Shown here in pieces: positions 39,172-47,447 of a stretch of DNA of 64,000 nucleotides. The notes beneath the pieces are model-generated. The model was not told where the DNA came from, made no database searches, and saw only the letters and a list, made by a program, of their open reading frames with translations. The stretch is from AC-51 sp963749895 (GTDB lineage Bacteria; Actinomycetota; UBA4738; HRBIN12): contig CAVVOG010000001.1 in the NCBI GenBank assembly GCA_963749895.1, positions 372,001 to 436,000 on the forward strand, read 5' to 3'. The position numbers and the translations under genes were made by a program. Position 1 is the first letter of the stretch, and each line of letters begins with the position of its first letter.

Positions 39172-40404
39172 ATGGCCGAGTTCTCGATCGACCGTTTCGT
39201 CGACCGGTATGCCGCCCGAACCTCCGGGATGTCGGCATCCGAGGTGCGGGCCTTGTTCGCGGTCGCTTCGCGCCCCGAGGTCGTGTCCCTCGCGGGTGGG
39301 ATGCCGTTCGTGCAGGCGCTTCCGAACGACGAGTTGCAGGCGGTGGTCACGGCCGTCCTCGCGGACGTCGGGCCCACCGCCCTGCAGTACGGCGGGGGCC
39401 AGGGTCAACCCGGCCTGCGGGAGACGATCGTGCGGCTGATGGCCGAGGAGGGCATCGAAGCCGACCCCGACGACGTGGTCGTGACGACCGGAGCGCAGCA
39501 AGCCCTCGACCTCGTCGGGAAGATCTTCATCGACCCCGGCGACACGATCGCGGTGGAGGCGCCCGCGTACGTCGGAGCGCTCACCGCGTTCGGCGCGTAC
39601 GAGCCGCGCTACCTCCCGATCGACGTCGACGACGACGGGATGATCGTCGCCGATCTGGAACAGGCGCTGCTCCGAGGCGAGCGCCCGACGTTCGTGTATA
39701 CCGTGCCGAACTTCGGGAACCCCGCGGGTGTGACGCTGTCATACGCCAGACGCACGCAGCTCGTGGCGCTCTGCCGGGAAGCGTCGATCCCGATCGTCGA
39801 GGACAACCCCTACGGGATGCTGCGGTTCGAAGGCGACCCGCTCCCCTGTCTGCGCGCCCTCGATCCCGAGAACGTGATCTACCTGGGCACGGTCTCGAAG
39901 ACCTTCTCGCCCGGGGTTCGCGTGGGGTGGGCCGTGGCGGAGCAGTCGGTCGTGCAGCGCCTGGTCCTGGCGAAGGAGGCCGCGGACCTGTGTGGCTCGA
40001 ACCTCAACATGTTGGTCACCGAGCGCTGGTTCGCCGACGAGGCGCGGTGGCGGGGGACGCTCGCCACACTGGTCGACACCTACCGGACCCGGCGCGACGC
40101 GATGCTCGAGGCGATCGATGAGCACTTCCCCGACGGCGCGATGTGGACCCATCCCGCCGGCGGGTTCTACGTGTGGGTGACGCTTCCCGCCTGGCTCGAC
40201 ACGAAGTCCATGCTGGCCGCCGCCGTCGAGCGACGTGTGGCCTACGTGCCCGGGACCGCCTTCTACCCCGACGGTCGCGGGACGAACCAGATGCGCCTCG
40301 CGTTCTGCTACCCGACCGAGGATCGGATCCGCGAGGGGATCGCGCGGCTCGGCGGTCTGCTGACGGACGAGGAACAGCTCTACCGCAGCCTGGGGGGAAC
40401 ATGA
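39172..40404 (+). CDS. PLP-dependent class I/II aminotransferase (LysN/2-aminoadipate type)
   Basis: 410 residues. VVSLAGGMPFVQALPNDEL is the N-terminal lid of the aminoadipate/MocR-like aminotransferase group, here without the GntR DNA-binding domain. VPNFGNPAGVTLSYARRTQL contains the conserved Asn-Pro; VEDNPYGMLRF holds the Asp that contacts the pyridine nitrogen; LGTVSKTFSPGVRVGW contains the PLP-binding Lys. The C-terminal Arg region is GTNQMRLAFCYP. Amino-donor and keto-acid partners are not determined. Its stop overlaps the ddl start. Confidence 0.9.
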   Translation: MAEFSIDRFVDRYAARTSGMSASEVRALFAVASRPEVVSLAGGMPFVQALPNDELQAVVTAVLADVGPTALQYGGGQGQPGLRETIVRLMAEEGIEADPDDVVVTTGAQQALDLVGKIFIDPGDTIAVEAPAYVGALTAFGAYEPRYLPIDVDDDGMIVADLEQALLRGERPTFVYTVPNFGNPAGVTLSYARRTQLVALCREASIPIVEDNPYGMLRFEGDPLPCLRALDPENVIYLGTVSKTFSPGVRVGWAVAEQSVVQRLVLAKEAADLCGSNLNMLVTERWFADEARWRGTLATLVDTYRTRRDAMLEAIDEHFPDGAMWTHPAGGFYVWVTLPAWLDTKSMLAAAVERRVAYVPGTAFYPDGRGTNQMRLAFCYPTEDRIREGIARLGGLLTDEEQLYRSLGGT

Positions 40405-41342
40405 GGATCGCGGTGCTCGCCGGTGGACGTACGCCTGAACGAGACGTCTCGCTCCGAAGCGGCCACCGTGTGATGACGTCACTCGGTTCGCTCGGCCACG
40501 AGACGTGGGTGGTCGATCCGGCCGAGCGACCGCTCGTGGAGGCGCTCGAGGAGCGGCGGCCCGATCTGTGCTGGCCCGCCCTCCACGGCAAGGAGGGCGA
40601 GGACGGCACGGTTCAGCGGCTGCTCGATCTGCTCGCCCTCCCCTACACGGGGACGGCTCCGTTCGACTGCGAACTCGCCTTCGACAAGGTGCTGGCGAAG
40701 GATGCCTTGCGTCGCGCTGAGATCCCCACGCCGGACTGGGTCGTGATCGAGGGATGGGCGCTCCGAGACCTCGGTGCGGGGTCCGCGCTGGGTCGAGCGC
40801 TCGAGCGGATCGGACTGCCTGCCGTGGTGAAGCCGTCACGCAGCGGATCCGCGCTCGGGGTGGGGTTCGTCGAACGCGAGCAGGATCTTCCGGCAGCCGT
40901 CATGGCCGCCCTGTCGTTCAGCGGCGCGGCCGTGATCGAGACGAAGGTCGAGGGAACCGAGGTGGCATGCGCCCTCGTGGGAACCGGACTGGAGGCCCTC
41001 CCCCTGGTCGAGATCGAGCCGAAGGATGGCGTCTACGACTACGCGGCCAGATACACCGCCGGGGCCACGGACTACTTCGCCCCCGCTCGCATCCCGGCGG
41101 GGTCGGCGGCGGCGGTCGCCGACGAGGCCCGGCGCGCGGCCACGGCGCTTCGCCTGCGTGATCTGACGCGGGTCGATGCGATCATCGACGCCCAGGGGCG
41201 CCCGTGGATCCTCGAGGTCAACGTCTCGCCGGGGATGACCGACACCTCGCTCGTCCCGATGGCGGCACAGGCCGCCGGACTGAGCCTCGCCGATCTGTGT
41301 GACCGCGTCATCTCGGCGGCTCTCGAGCGCTCATCCCCGTGA
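40401..41342 (+). CDS. ddl: D-alanine-D-alanine ligase
   Basis: 313 residues from ATG 40401, overlapping the aminotransferase stop (ATGA). ATP-grasp features are PALHGKEGEDGTVQRLLDLL, LPAVVKPSRSGSALGVGFVE and WILEVNVSPGMTDTSLVPM. The latter carries the metal-binding Glu/Asn of Ddl. It joins two D-Ala for peptidoglycan precursors. The binding-site residue after VYDYAARYT is typical of a Ddl that makes D-Ala-D-Ala. It is somewhat short for the family but has all three ATP-grasp parts. Confidence 0.9.
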   Translation: MRIAVLAGGRTPERDVSLRSGHRVMTSLGSLGHETWVVDPAERPLVEALEERRPDLCWPALHGKEGEDGTVQRLLDLLALPYTGTAPFDCELAFDKVLAKDALRRAEIPTPDWVVIEGWALRDLGAGSALGRALERIGLPAVVKPSRSGSALGVGFVEREQDLPAAVMAALSFSGAAVIETKVEGTEVACALVGTGLEALPLVEIEPKDGVYDYAARYTAGATDYFAPARIPAGSAAAVADEARRAATALRLRDLTRVDAIIDAQGRPWILEVNVSPGMTDTSLVPMAAQAAGLSLADLCDRVISAALERSSP

Positions 41343-41782
41343 GCGTCCCTCTCCACCTCGCCTCCGCTGTGATCGCGCTGGCGCTGCTCGGCGCCGCATG
41401 TACGGGCGACCCGACGTCGGACTCCCCTGGCGCTTCCGGTCAGGGTGGCGGGTGCGACCCGGGCCCGGACTGCTCGATCGACGCCGTGAGCGACGGCACC
41501 ACGTATCAGCTGGAGTGTCGTCCCGTCCCCGAGTCCCTGGTGGACGTCGACCTCCCGCGGGAGACGGGACGGCCGATCCGGGCGATCGCCGGCGTGTCGT
41601 CCACGCAGGCCGTGGCGGTGATGTGGCGCGATCCCACCGGTTGTGGTCAGTGGGTCCTGGCACTCGCCGAGGGGCTCGGCACCGATACGGGCGAGGCGAT
41701 CCGTGATGAGATGGCCCGGGGAGTCGATCGTTTCGGTGTGACCGCGTCACCCGTCCCGAAGGAAGAGCCGGGAGCCGGGTAG
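41339..41782 (+). CDS. Small lipoprotein of unknown function
   Basis: 147 residues from GTG 41339, overlapping ddl by 4 bases. The signal peptide VPLHLASAVIALALLGAAC ends in a lipobox (LGAAC). The mature part starts with a Gly/Ser/Asp-rich spacer and contains five further Cys (GGGCDPGPDCSID, LECRP, GCGQW), suggesting one or two disulfides. It is anchored outside the membrane. Function not recognised. It ends 11 bases from the convergent parB. Confidence 0.7.
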   Translation: MSVPLHLASAVIALALLGAACTGDPTSDSPGASGQGGGCDPGPDCSIDAVSDGTTYQLECRPVPESLVDVDLPRETGRPIRAIAGVSSTQAVAVMWRDPTGCGQWVLALAEGLGTDTGEAIRDEMARGVDRFGVTASPVPKEEPGAG

Positions 41783-41793
41783 GGAGTTCCTGT

Positions 41794-42687
41794 TCAGTCC
41801 GGGGCCAACCCAGGGCCCGAGCCGACGATCTCCGACACGATCCGCTCCAGGTCGTCGGGCGATCCGAACTCGATCACGACCTTCCCTCGCTTCGCGCCCA
41901 TCTGGATCGTGACGCGGGTTGCGAGCTGCTCGGAGAGGATCTCCTCAACCTCCGCCATGCTCACGTCGGCCTGGCCGTCGGCGGCCGCGGCGACCTTGGC
42001 TTCGGCGGTCACCGCCGGAGCCTCGAGGAACCGGCGGACGATCTCCTCGGTCTGACGCACCGACAGATCCTCGGCGGCGATGCGCAGCCCCAGGGATGTC
42101 ATCGCGTCGGCATCGCCGAGCGACAAGAGCGCCCGCGCGTGGCCCGCCGTGAGCCGCTCGTCCGTCAGGAGCTGCTGCACCTCGAGGGGGAGCCCAAGCA
42201 GTCGGATCGTGTTCGCCACGTGTGACCTCGACACACCGACCCGCTCCGCGAGCTCCTCCTGCTTCAGGCCCAGCTCCTCGAGCAGCTGCCGGAAGGCCTC
42301 TGCCTGCTCGATCGGATTCAGGTCCTCCCGGTGGATGTTCTCGATCAGCGCCTCGCGCAGGAGCTCGGAGTCCTCAGAATCGCGGAGGACCACGGGCACG
42401 GTCGCGAGTCCGGCTGCCCTCGCGGCGCGGAGACGACGCTCGCCCGCGATCACCTCGTACCGACCGTCACCGGCGTGCCGCACGACGATCGGCTGCAGGA
42501 TGCCGACCTCACGGATCGAGGCGGCAAGCGAGGAGATCGTCTCCTCGTCGAAGTTGGTCCGGGGTTGCTTGGGGTTCGGTCCGACCGCGTTCACCGGCAC
42601 CTCGAGGAGGCCGGTTCCTTCCCCGGCCTCGGGGGCTCCGGGGATCAATGCCGACAGCCCCCTGCCCAGACCACCTCGCTTGGACAT
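41794..42687 (-). CDS. parB: Chromosome-partitioning protein ParB
   Basis: 297 residues from ATG 42687, with AAGGGAGG 6 bases upstream. RGGLGRGLSALIP is the ParA-activating N-terminus; NPKQPRTNFDEETISSLAAS and GRYEVIAGERRLRAA form the CTP-binding ParB/Srx domain (GERRxRA); LKQEELAERVGVSRSHVANTIRLLGLP is the DNA-reading helix-turn-helix. It loads on parS and spreads. The parS at 44754-44769 is its likely site. Its start overlaps the parA stop by one base. Confidence 0.96.
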   Translation of the reverse strand: MSKRGGLGRGLSALIPGAPEAGEGTGLLEVPVNAVGPNPKQPRTNFDEETISSLAASIREVGILQPIVVRHAGDGRYEVIAGERRLRAARAAGLATVPVVLRDSEDSELLREALIENIHREDLNPIEQAEAFRQLLEELGLKQEELAERVGVSRSHVANTIRLLGLPLEVQQLLTDERLTAGHARALLSLGDADAMTSLGLRIAAEDLSVRQTEEIVRRFLEAPAVTAEAKVAAAADGQADVSMAEVEEILSEQLATRVTIQMGAKRGKVVIEFGSPDDLERIVSEIVGSGPGLAPD

Positions 42688-44171
42688 CAGTCGCCTCCCT
42701 TGCGGAACAGCCGCCACCGGCGCCGCTCGCCTTCCTCGCGGAGCGTCGCTCCGATCGTCGGTTCGTTCTCGGATTCCGACTCCGACTCCTCGGTGCGCTG
42801 GGGGCCTTGAACCAGCGGTTCCTGGCCCGCCTTGATGTCGAGCTCCTGGTCGTCGTCGATAACCACGACGCGCCGCGAGGGCACCTGGCCCGGCGGCACT
42901 CCCTTCGGAGCACGAACGCGCGTCTCCGGCTCCGGTTCCTCCCAGATCTCCTCGTCCCCCTTCGAAGCGCGGTCCGGGACGGGAGCCGGCTCGGGTTCCT
43001 GCGGCACCTCGACCACCGGCTCCGGCTGCTCCTCTGCATCGATGGTCTCCGGCTCGGGCTCCGCCGAGACCGGCTCGGGCGCGGCCTCCTGAGCCCGTCG
43101 AGCCGTCTCGGCTTCGGCTTCGGCTTCGGCTTCGACCAACTCATGCACCGTCGGCATCTCCTCGAGGGCGCTGTCGTCGAGCGGCTCCCGTGTGATGGTG
43201 TCGTTCGACGGTTGTGCCGGAAGCACGACGGCGGGGAGGTCGTCGAAGGCCGGCATCGGTGTTTCAGGGGGTGGACGAAGGGCTACCTCGCGCGCGAGTT
43301 CCCGATAGCACTCCGCGCCTTTGGACTTCGGGTCGTACACCGTGATCGGTTGCCCGTAGCCCGGCGCCTCCGACAGCCTGACCGTTCTGGGGATGATGAC
43401 GTCGTACACGAGGTCGCCGAAGAACCGCTGGACCTCGTCGACGACCTGCTCGGACAGCTTCGTCCGGGGGTCGAACATCGTCATCACGATGCCGGAGAGA
43501 CGAAGCACCGGGTTGATGTTCTGCTGGACCAGGCTGACGTTGCGCAGCAGCTGTCCGACGCCTTCGAGGGCGTAGTACTCGCACTGGATCGGTACGAGCA
43601 GTTCCTCGGCCGCGGTAAGGGCGTTGATCGTGAGCAGACCGAGTGACGGCGGGCAGTCCAGGAGGATGAAGTCGTAGTGACCCTCGCGGACGGGGGAGAT
43701 GGCTCGCTTGAGCCGGGACTCACGGGAGAACTGGCTGACCAGCTCGATCTCCGCACCGGCGAGGTCGATCGTCGACGGGATCGCGTGCAGTCGGGGGACC
43801 GGCGTCGGGACCACCGCATCCTCGAGGGAGGCTTCGCTCACGACCACGTCGTACACCGTCACCTCACGAGCCTCGTGGCGGATCCCCATCCCGGTCGATG
43901 CGTTCCCCTGCGGGTCGAGGTCGACGACGAGGACCCGGTACCCGATGTCAGCGAGCGCGGCTCCGAGGCTCACGGCGGTCGTGGACTTCCCGACGCCACC
44001 CTTCTGGTTCGCGATGGCGATGATCCTCGCGACGCCGGGGGTCGCGGGGACGTCGGGGGTCGCGGGGACGTCGGGGGTCGCGGGGACGTCGGGGGTCGGC
44101 GTGGTGCGTGCCGCGCCGCGTTCGGCGGACCTGGAAGCAGACGAGGCAGTTGGCTGGGAAGAGGGGCTCAC
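42687..44171 (-). CDS. parA: ParA-type chromosome-partitioning ATPase with long acidic C-terminal extension
   Basis: 494 residues. The ParA core spans about 48-305: IIAIANQKGGVGKSTTAVSLG (deviant Walker A), LLVVDLDPQGNASTGMG-like VLVVDLDPQG, and FILLDCPPSLGLL. Before it lie three perfect TPDVPA repeats encoded by an 18-base tandem repeat. After it come about 185 residues rich in Glu, Pro, Ala and Ser (AEAEAEAETARR, EPEPETIDAEEQPEP), ending in a basic tip (EEGERRRWRLFRKGGD). Usual ParA length is about 260-300, so the tail is exceptional. It moves ParB-parS complexes over the nucleoid. Confidence 0.93.
   Translation of the reverse strand: MSPSSQPTASSASRSAERGAARTTPTPDVPATPDVPATPDVPATPGVARIIAIANQKGGVGKSTTAVSLGAALADIGYRVLVVDLDPQGNASTGMGIRHEAREVTVYDVVVSEASLEDAVVPTPVPRLHAIPSTIDLAGAEIELVSQFSRESRLKRAISPVREGHYDFILLDCPPSLGLLTINALTAAEELLVPIQCEYYALEGVGQLLRNVSLVQQNINPVLRLSGIVMTMFDPRTKLSEQVVDEVQRFFGDLVYDVIIPRTVRLSEAPGYGQPITVYDPKSKGAECYRELAREVALRPPPETPMPAFDDLPAVVLPAQPSNDTITREPLDDSALEEMPTVHELVEAEAEAEAETARRAQEAAPEPVSAEPEPETIDAEEQPEPVVEVPQEPEPAPVPDRASKGDEEIWEEPEPETRVRAPKGVPPGQVPSRRVVVIDDDQELDIKAGQEPLVQGPQRTEESESESENEPTIGATLREEGERRRWRLFRKGGD
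44041..44094 (-). repeat. Three perfect 18-bp tandem repeats in parA
   Basis: Unit GTCGCGGGGACGTCGGGG (plus strand) occurs three times without mismatch and a partial fourth copy follows. In frame it gives TPDVPA units in the ParA N-terminal extension. Copy number may vary between strains. Confidence 0.85.
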
Positions 44172-44770
44172 CGCGGGCCCATGATAACCACGGGTCCGCC
44201 GTACGCAAGCGGATCGGTCTCCGGAAGCCGAACCTGCACGTCAGCAGGGACGTCTCGAGCGGGATCGAACCGCTCACCGGCCCAGTACACGAGGACGCCG
44301 CCGTCGACGAGCAACTCGGCAGCCACGAACCAGCTGTCTTCCGGGGGGGCGAAGGCGCGCGCCAGGCACGCCTGGAACCGGCGCTCGAGCGACTCGGCGC
44401 GGCCGAGATGGACCTGTACGTTGGTGAGCCCGAGCTCGTCCGCGACCAGCTCTAGGAACGCGGCGCGGTTGCGCCGCACCTCCGCCAAGACGACCTCCAG
44501 ATCCGGGCGAGCGATCGCGACCGGGACACCCGGTACCCCACCCCCGGAGCCGAGATCGGCGACCGCCTCGCATCGGGCTGGCAGACATGGGACCCCTCGG
44601 AGCCCGTCCATGATATGGCGCTCGTGGAGACGGGGGAGATCCGCGGTGGAGATCAGGCCGAGCGACGCGCCACGCGTCTCGAGGAGACGTTCGTACCGCG
44701 ACAGCAGTTCGCGCTGGGCGGGGGAGAGATCATCGATCGGAGCCGTTCCCTCATGTTTCACGTGAAACAT
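44168..44770 (-). CDS. rsmG: 16S rRNA (guanine527-N7)-methyltransferase RsmG
   Basis: 200 residues from ATG 44770. The N-terminus MFHVKHEGTAPIDDLS is encoded by the parS site. LLSRYERLLETRGASLGLIS and RLHERHIMDGL match RsmG; AVADLGSGGGVPGVPVAIARP is the SAM-binding motif; RKAAFLELV-like RRNRAAFLELVADEL follows. It methylates G527 of 16S rRNA, the position linked to low-level streptomycin response. Its stop overlaps the parA ATG (ATGA). It belongs to the rpmH-to-parB operon. Confidence 0.93.
   Translation of the reverse strand: MFHVKHEGTAPIDDLSPAQRELLSRYERLLETRGASLGLISTADLPRLHERHIMDGLRGVPCLPARCEAVADLGSGGGVPGVPVAIARPDLEVVLAEVRRNRAAFLELVADELGLTNVQVHLGRAESLERRFQACLARAFAPPEDSWFVAAELLVDGGVLVYWAGERFDPARDVPADVQVRLPETDPLAYGGPVVIMGPR
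44754..44769. promoter_or_regulatory. parS: parS centromere site (perfect)
   Basis: TGTTTCACGTGAAACA matches the bacterial parS consensus in all 16 positions and is a perfect palindrome. It overlaps the first six codons of rsmG (MFHVKH), so ParB binding and rsmG initiation share the same DNA. Confidence 0.95.
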
Positions 44771-44801
44771 CTTCCCACCGCCCTGGGGCGGGCGAGGCGC
44801 G

Positions 44802-45287
44802 TCAGGAGGAGGGGACGACGACGACGAAACGGCCGGGGTCTTCGCCCCTCGAGGCGCTGTCGACCCCGTCCAGCTCCGCGATCGCATCGTGAACGATCTT
44901 CCGCTCCAGGGCGTCCATCGGCTCGAGCTCTTGCTCACGGCCGGTCTCGAGCGCCCGCTCGGCCGCCTCCTGGGCCTTCTCCACCAGTCTCGCGGCGCGG
45001 CGCTTCCGGTAGTCCTCGACGTCGACGAGAACCCTGATCCGTTGATCCAGTCGGCGCCCGACGACCTGACGCGCGAGCTCCTGGATCGCGTCGAGGGTCT
45101 GCCCGTGCTTGCCGATCAGCGTGGCCATGTCGTCATCGGCGCCATCGAGGATGTCGACGTACATCCGCCCACCTTCCTCTGTCGGCTCGGCGATCGCGTC
45201 GATATCCATCTTCACGAGGAGCTCCTCGACGAAGTCGGCGACGGCGTCCGCCTGCTCCTCGATCTGCTGCTGGTCGAGTTCGCTCAT
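44802..45287 (-). CDS. jag: RNA-binding protein Jag/KhpB (KH and R3H domains)
   Basis: 161 residues. RMYVDILDGADDDMATLIGKHGQTLDAIQELARQVV is a KH domain with the GKxG-type loop (IGKHGQ), followed by RIRVLVDVEDYRKRRAARLVE and the R3H motif region MDALERKIVHDAIAEL. It binds RNA in the cytoplasm and links to cell-wall regulation in other bacteria. Its ATG shares one base with the yidC stop (TGATG). Confidence 0.94.
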   Translation of the reverse strand: MSELDQQQIEEQADAVADFVEELLVKMDIDAIAEPTEEGGRMYVDILDGADDDMATLIGKHGQTLDAIQELARQVVGRRLDQRIRVLVDVEDYRKRRAARLVEKAQEAAERALETGREQELEPMDALERKIVHDAIAELDGVDSASRGEDPGRFVVVVPSS

Positions 45288-46417
45288 CAGCCCTGATCCT
45301 TCCCCTTCCCGAGCTGGTTCCCCGGCGCTGGGCCCTTCCCGGTCGGTGGCTTCTTCGTCGTCGGTTTGGTCCCACCCTGGGACGGCTTCTTGCTAGAGGG
45401 GGGTGGCTTCCTCGGGGTGGGCTTCTTCCCCGTCGGGGCTTCGCGCTGCTTCTGGGCCTCCTCGGCCTTGGCCATCATGCGCTGCATGAGGCCTTCCTTC
45501 TGCGGCTCGTCCGACTTGGCGGCGGCCCGCGCCCGCTGCTCCTCGATCCGCTTCTCGAGGGCATCTGGCCCGATGTGTCCGGCCCGGAGCAAGGCGTACT
45601 GCTGTCCGATCTGGAAGAGGTTCGACGTGGTCCAGTACAGGACCAACCCGGCGGGGAACGAGAGCCCGAAGAAGGCGAACATCAGCGGCATCACGCGCAT
45701 GATCGCCTGCTGCTGAGAGCTCTGGGATCCCGGTGGGCTCGCCTTCTGCATCTGCTGCTGCTGGTAGTAGGTCGAGCCGATCATCACGACGAGGAGCAGG
45801 ACGTAGGGGATCACGTCCGGGAACCGGGCGTCGCCACAGTTGATGGTATCGCCGCTCGGTTCACCAGCGCTGTTCGGGACCTCGACCTGACTGCCGGCCT
45901 GCAGCAAGGAGCACTGGAGGTTCATGAACCCGAACATCTCGCCGCCCTGGTTATGTGCAGCTAGGTCCGCGTACAGCTGGGAGTCGGTCGGGAGATGGTT
46001 GTTCGTGTACTCAACCGACTCGGGAGTACCGGCTGGTGCGGCGGCGTCGTAGTCGGCGTTCGGCACCGGGGCACGCAGCACCGAGTACATCGCGATCAGG
46101 ATCGGGAACTGCAGGAGGAGTGGCAGACACCCGCCGAGCGGGTTCACGCCGGCTTCCTTGTAGAGGCGCATCTGCTCCTCTTGGATCTTCTGCTTGTTCC
46201 CCTTGTGCTTCTTCTGCAGCTCCTTCAGCTTGGGCTGAATGGCCTGCATGTGCTGCATCGACTTGATCTGTTTGATCCCGAGAGGGAGCAGCAGCAGCCG
46301 GATCACGATCGTGAGGAGGATGATCGACAACCCGTAGTTGGGGATCACGTCGTACATCTGGGCCAGTACCCACCCGATCCCGTCGAGCAGCGCCTGCCAT
46401 GGTCCGAACGCGATCAT
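45287..46417 (-). CDS. yidC: Membrane protein insertase YidC
   Basis: 376 residues. YGLSIILLTIVIRLLLLPLGIKQIKSM holds the conserved Arg in the hydrophilic groove; the coiled-coil loop LKELQKKHKGNKQKIQEEQ follows; GCLPLLLQFPILIAMYSVL and FFGLSFPAGLVLYWTTSNLFQI complete the core. Between TM2 and TM3 there is an insert of about 90 residues with a Cys pair (LQCSLLQAG, INCGDARF). The C-terminal ~90 residues are Lys/Pro-rich (GKKPTPRKPPPSSKKP), a ribosome-contact tail. It inserts and folds membrane proteins. Confidence 0.94.
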   Translation of the reverse strand: MIAFGPWQALLDGIGWVLAQMYDVIPNYGLSIILLTIVIRLLLLPLGIKQIKSMQHMQAIQPKLKELQKKHKGNKQKIQEEQMRLYKEAGVNPLGGCLPLLLQFPILIAMYSVLRAPVPNADYDAAAPAGTPESVEYTNNHLPTDSQLYADLAAHNQGGEMFGFMNLQCSLLQAGSQVEVPNSAGEPSGDTINCGDARFPDVIPYVLLLVVMIGSTYYQQQQMQKASPPGSQSSQQQAIMRVMPLMFAFFGLSFPAGLVLYWTTSNLFQIGQQYALLRAGHIGPDALEKRIEEQRARAAAKSDEPQKEGLMQRMMAKAEEAQKQREAPTGKKPTPRKPPPSSKKPSQGGTKPTTKKPPTGKGPAPGNQLGKGKDQG

Positions 46418-46731
46418 CGAGCCGGGGCCTCCTCGCGGGTGTCGTGCCCGCTCTGTATGACTTCACCATACACACGGCGCGGGGGAACGGGATCGATCCC
46501 GCCTGCACCGAATGGGTTGCAGCGCAATACCCGCCACGTCGCCATCAGGGTTCCTCGCAGGGCACCGTGCGTCCGGATCGCCTCCTCGCCGTAGTGGCTG
46601 CAGGTCGGATAGAAGCGACATTGACCCCCGAGCCAGCCGGAAAGCGTCGCCCGGTACACGTGGATCGCACCGATCAGCAGGGTGCGCGCAGGAGCTCCGG
46701 CGAGCCACAGCGCACGACGCACACCGCTCAC
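46414..46731 (-). CDS. yidD: Membrane protein insertion efficiency factor YidD
   Basis: 105 residues from GTG 46731, overlapping the rnpA stop by 4 bases. The family pattern is clear: LLIGAIHVYRATLSGWLGGQCRFYPTCSHYGEEAI with both Cys, and RVLRCNPFGAGGIDPVPP. It assists YidC at the membrane. The C-terminal tail is short and acidic. Its stop overlaps the yidC ATG by 4 bases. Confidence 0.92.
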   Translation of the reverse strand: MSGVRRALWLAGAPARTLLIGAIHVYRATLSGWLGGQCRFYPTCSHYGEEAIRTHGALRGTLMATWRVLRCNPFGAGGIDPVPPRRVYGEVIQSGHDTREEAPAR

Positions 46732-47024
46732 CCTCGGTCCCTCCGGAGCATCTCGGTCATCTCGGCCACCAGGTCCTGCGTCTTCGAGCCCCGGATGGCC
46801 CCACGGGCCACCAGGACAGCGTCCTCGTCGGTGCGGGTCGGCGCGACCTCGCGCCACGCCGCCCTCAGCACGCGCTTGGCCCGGTTCCGCTCGACGGCAC
46901 CCCCGACGCGGCGCCCGGCCACGACGGCTGACGCCCCGGATCCGGGCGCGAGGAACAGTACCACCCGGTCACCGTGCAAGGACCGACCCTCGTCGAAGAC
47001 CCTGCGGACGTCTCGCGCGCGCAT
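46728..47024 (-). CDS. rnpA: Ribonuclease P protein component
   Basis: 98 residues from ATG 47024. RDVRRVFDEGRSLHGDRVVLFLAP and VAGRRVGGAVERNRAKRVLRAAWRE match RnpA; the latter is the RNR motif that contacts P RNA. The usual N-terminal R-L-R element lies just upstream of the ATG in the same frame (LRRPARRP), so a non-ATG start 8 or more codons earlier is possible. It assists processing of tRNA 5' ends. Confidence 0.88.
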   Translation of the reverse strand: MRARDVRRVFDEGRSLHGDRVVLFLAPGSGASAVVAGRRVGGAVERNRAKRVLRAAWREVAPTRTDEDAVLVARGAIRGSKTQDLVAEMTEMLRRDRG

Positions 47025-47044
47025 GGGGCGCCGAGCCGGGCGCC

Positions 47045-47188
47045 TCAGACGGTGAGCCGGGAGCGGCCCTTGCGACGGCGCGCGCCGATGATCGACCGCC
47101 CGGCGCGCGTCCGCATCCGGTGGCGGAACCCGTGCACCCGAGCGCGGCGGCGGTTGTTCGGCTGGTACGTGCGCTTGCCCTTGGCCAT
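47045..47188 (-). CDS. rpmH: 50S ribosomal protein L34
   Basis: 47 residues: MAKGKRTYQPNNRRRARVHG, then FRHRMRTRAGRSIIGARRRK and the end GRSRLTV. This is the complete L34 pattern. It is first in the minus-strand operon that ends with parB. The frame is open upstream, but the start is fixed by the family. Confidence 0.97.
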   Translation of the reverse strand: MAKGKRTYQPNNRRRARVHGFRHRMRTRAGRSIIGARRRKGRSRLTV

Positions 47189-47250
47189 GGAAAGATCGTC
47201 CCTCTCGATGCGAAGGCCGGCTGGGCGCCGGCCGACGACGAGTATACGGG

Positions 47251-47256
47251 CACGCA
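47251..47256 (-). promoter_or_regulatory. -10 box TATACT of the rpmH operon
   Basis: Minus-strand TATACT (47256-47251) predicts a start near 47244 and a leader of about 55 bases to rpmH. A TTGTCA -35-like element is 20 bases upstream, longer than ideal. Confidence 0.5.
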
Positions 47257-47274
47257 TCGCCGCAGGACAAAGGG

Positions 47275-47298
47275 CTTGACAACAGAAAGAGTGTCAAG
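47275..47298. repeat. Inverted repeat CTTGACA/TGTCAAG between rpmH and dnaA
   Basis: CTTGACA (47275-47281) and TGTCAAG (47292-47298) are perfect 7-bp arms with a 10-base spacer. Each arm contains TTGACA on its own strand, so they may be facing -35 elements or an operator shared by the rpmH and dnaA promoters. Confidence 0.45.
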
Positions 47299-47318
47299 AC
47301 CGGCCGCTGCACGTGTGG

Positions 47319-47432
47319 TGTGGAAAAGCCCCGTGCTATCGTCCGGACCGCCTCCCCCCGGGCGCACGGCTCCCCCCGGCCCCGGTCGACAGGAGACCTC
47401 CTTCCCCGAGGGTTGTCCACCGCTGTGGAAAG
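47319..47432 (+). promoter_or_regulatory. dnaA promoter region with DnaA-box-like sites
   Basis: TATCGT (47337-47342) is the best -10 box. DnaA-box-like sequences are TGTGGAAAA (47319-47327), TTGTCCACC (47413-47421, 8 of 9 to TTGTCCACA) and TGTGGAAAG (47424-47432). They would allow DnaA to regulate its own gene and may be part of a bipartite origin. The stretch 47189-47447 has no gene. Confidence 0.5.
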
Positions 47433-47447
47433 GTCCTGTGGAATCGG

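Noticed and set aside
44041..44094. Tandem repeat considered as a CRISPR or iteron array
   Set aside because: The units are contiguous without spacers, keep the reading frame of parA and encode TPDVPA.
47282..47342. TTGACA at 47276-47281 as the -35 of dnaA
   Set aside because: No -10-like sequence lies 16-19 bases downstream on plus; the TATCGT at 47337 is far too distant, so the inverted repeat is reported without that claim.
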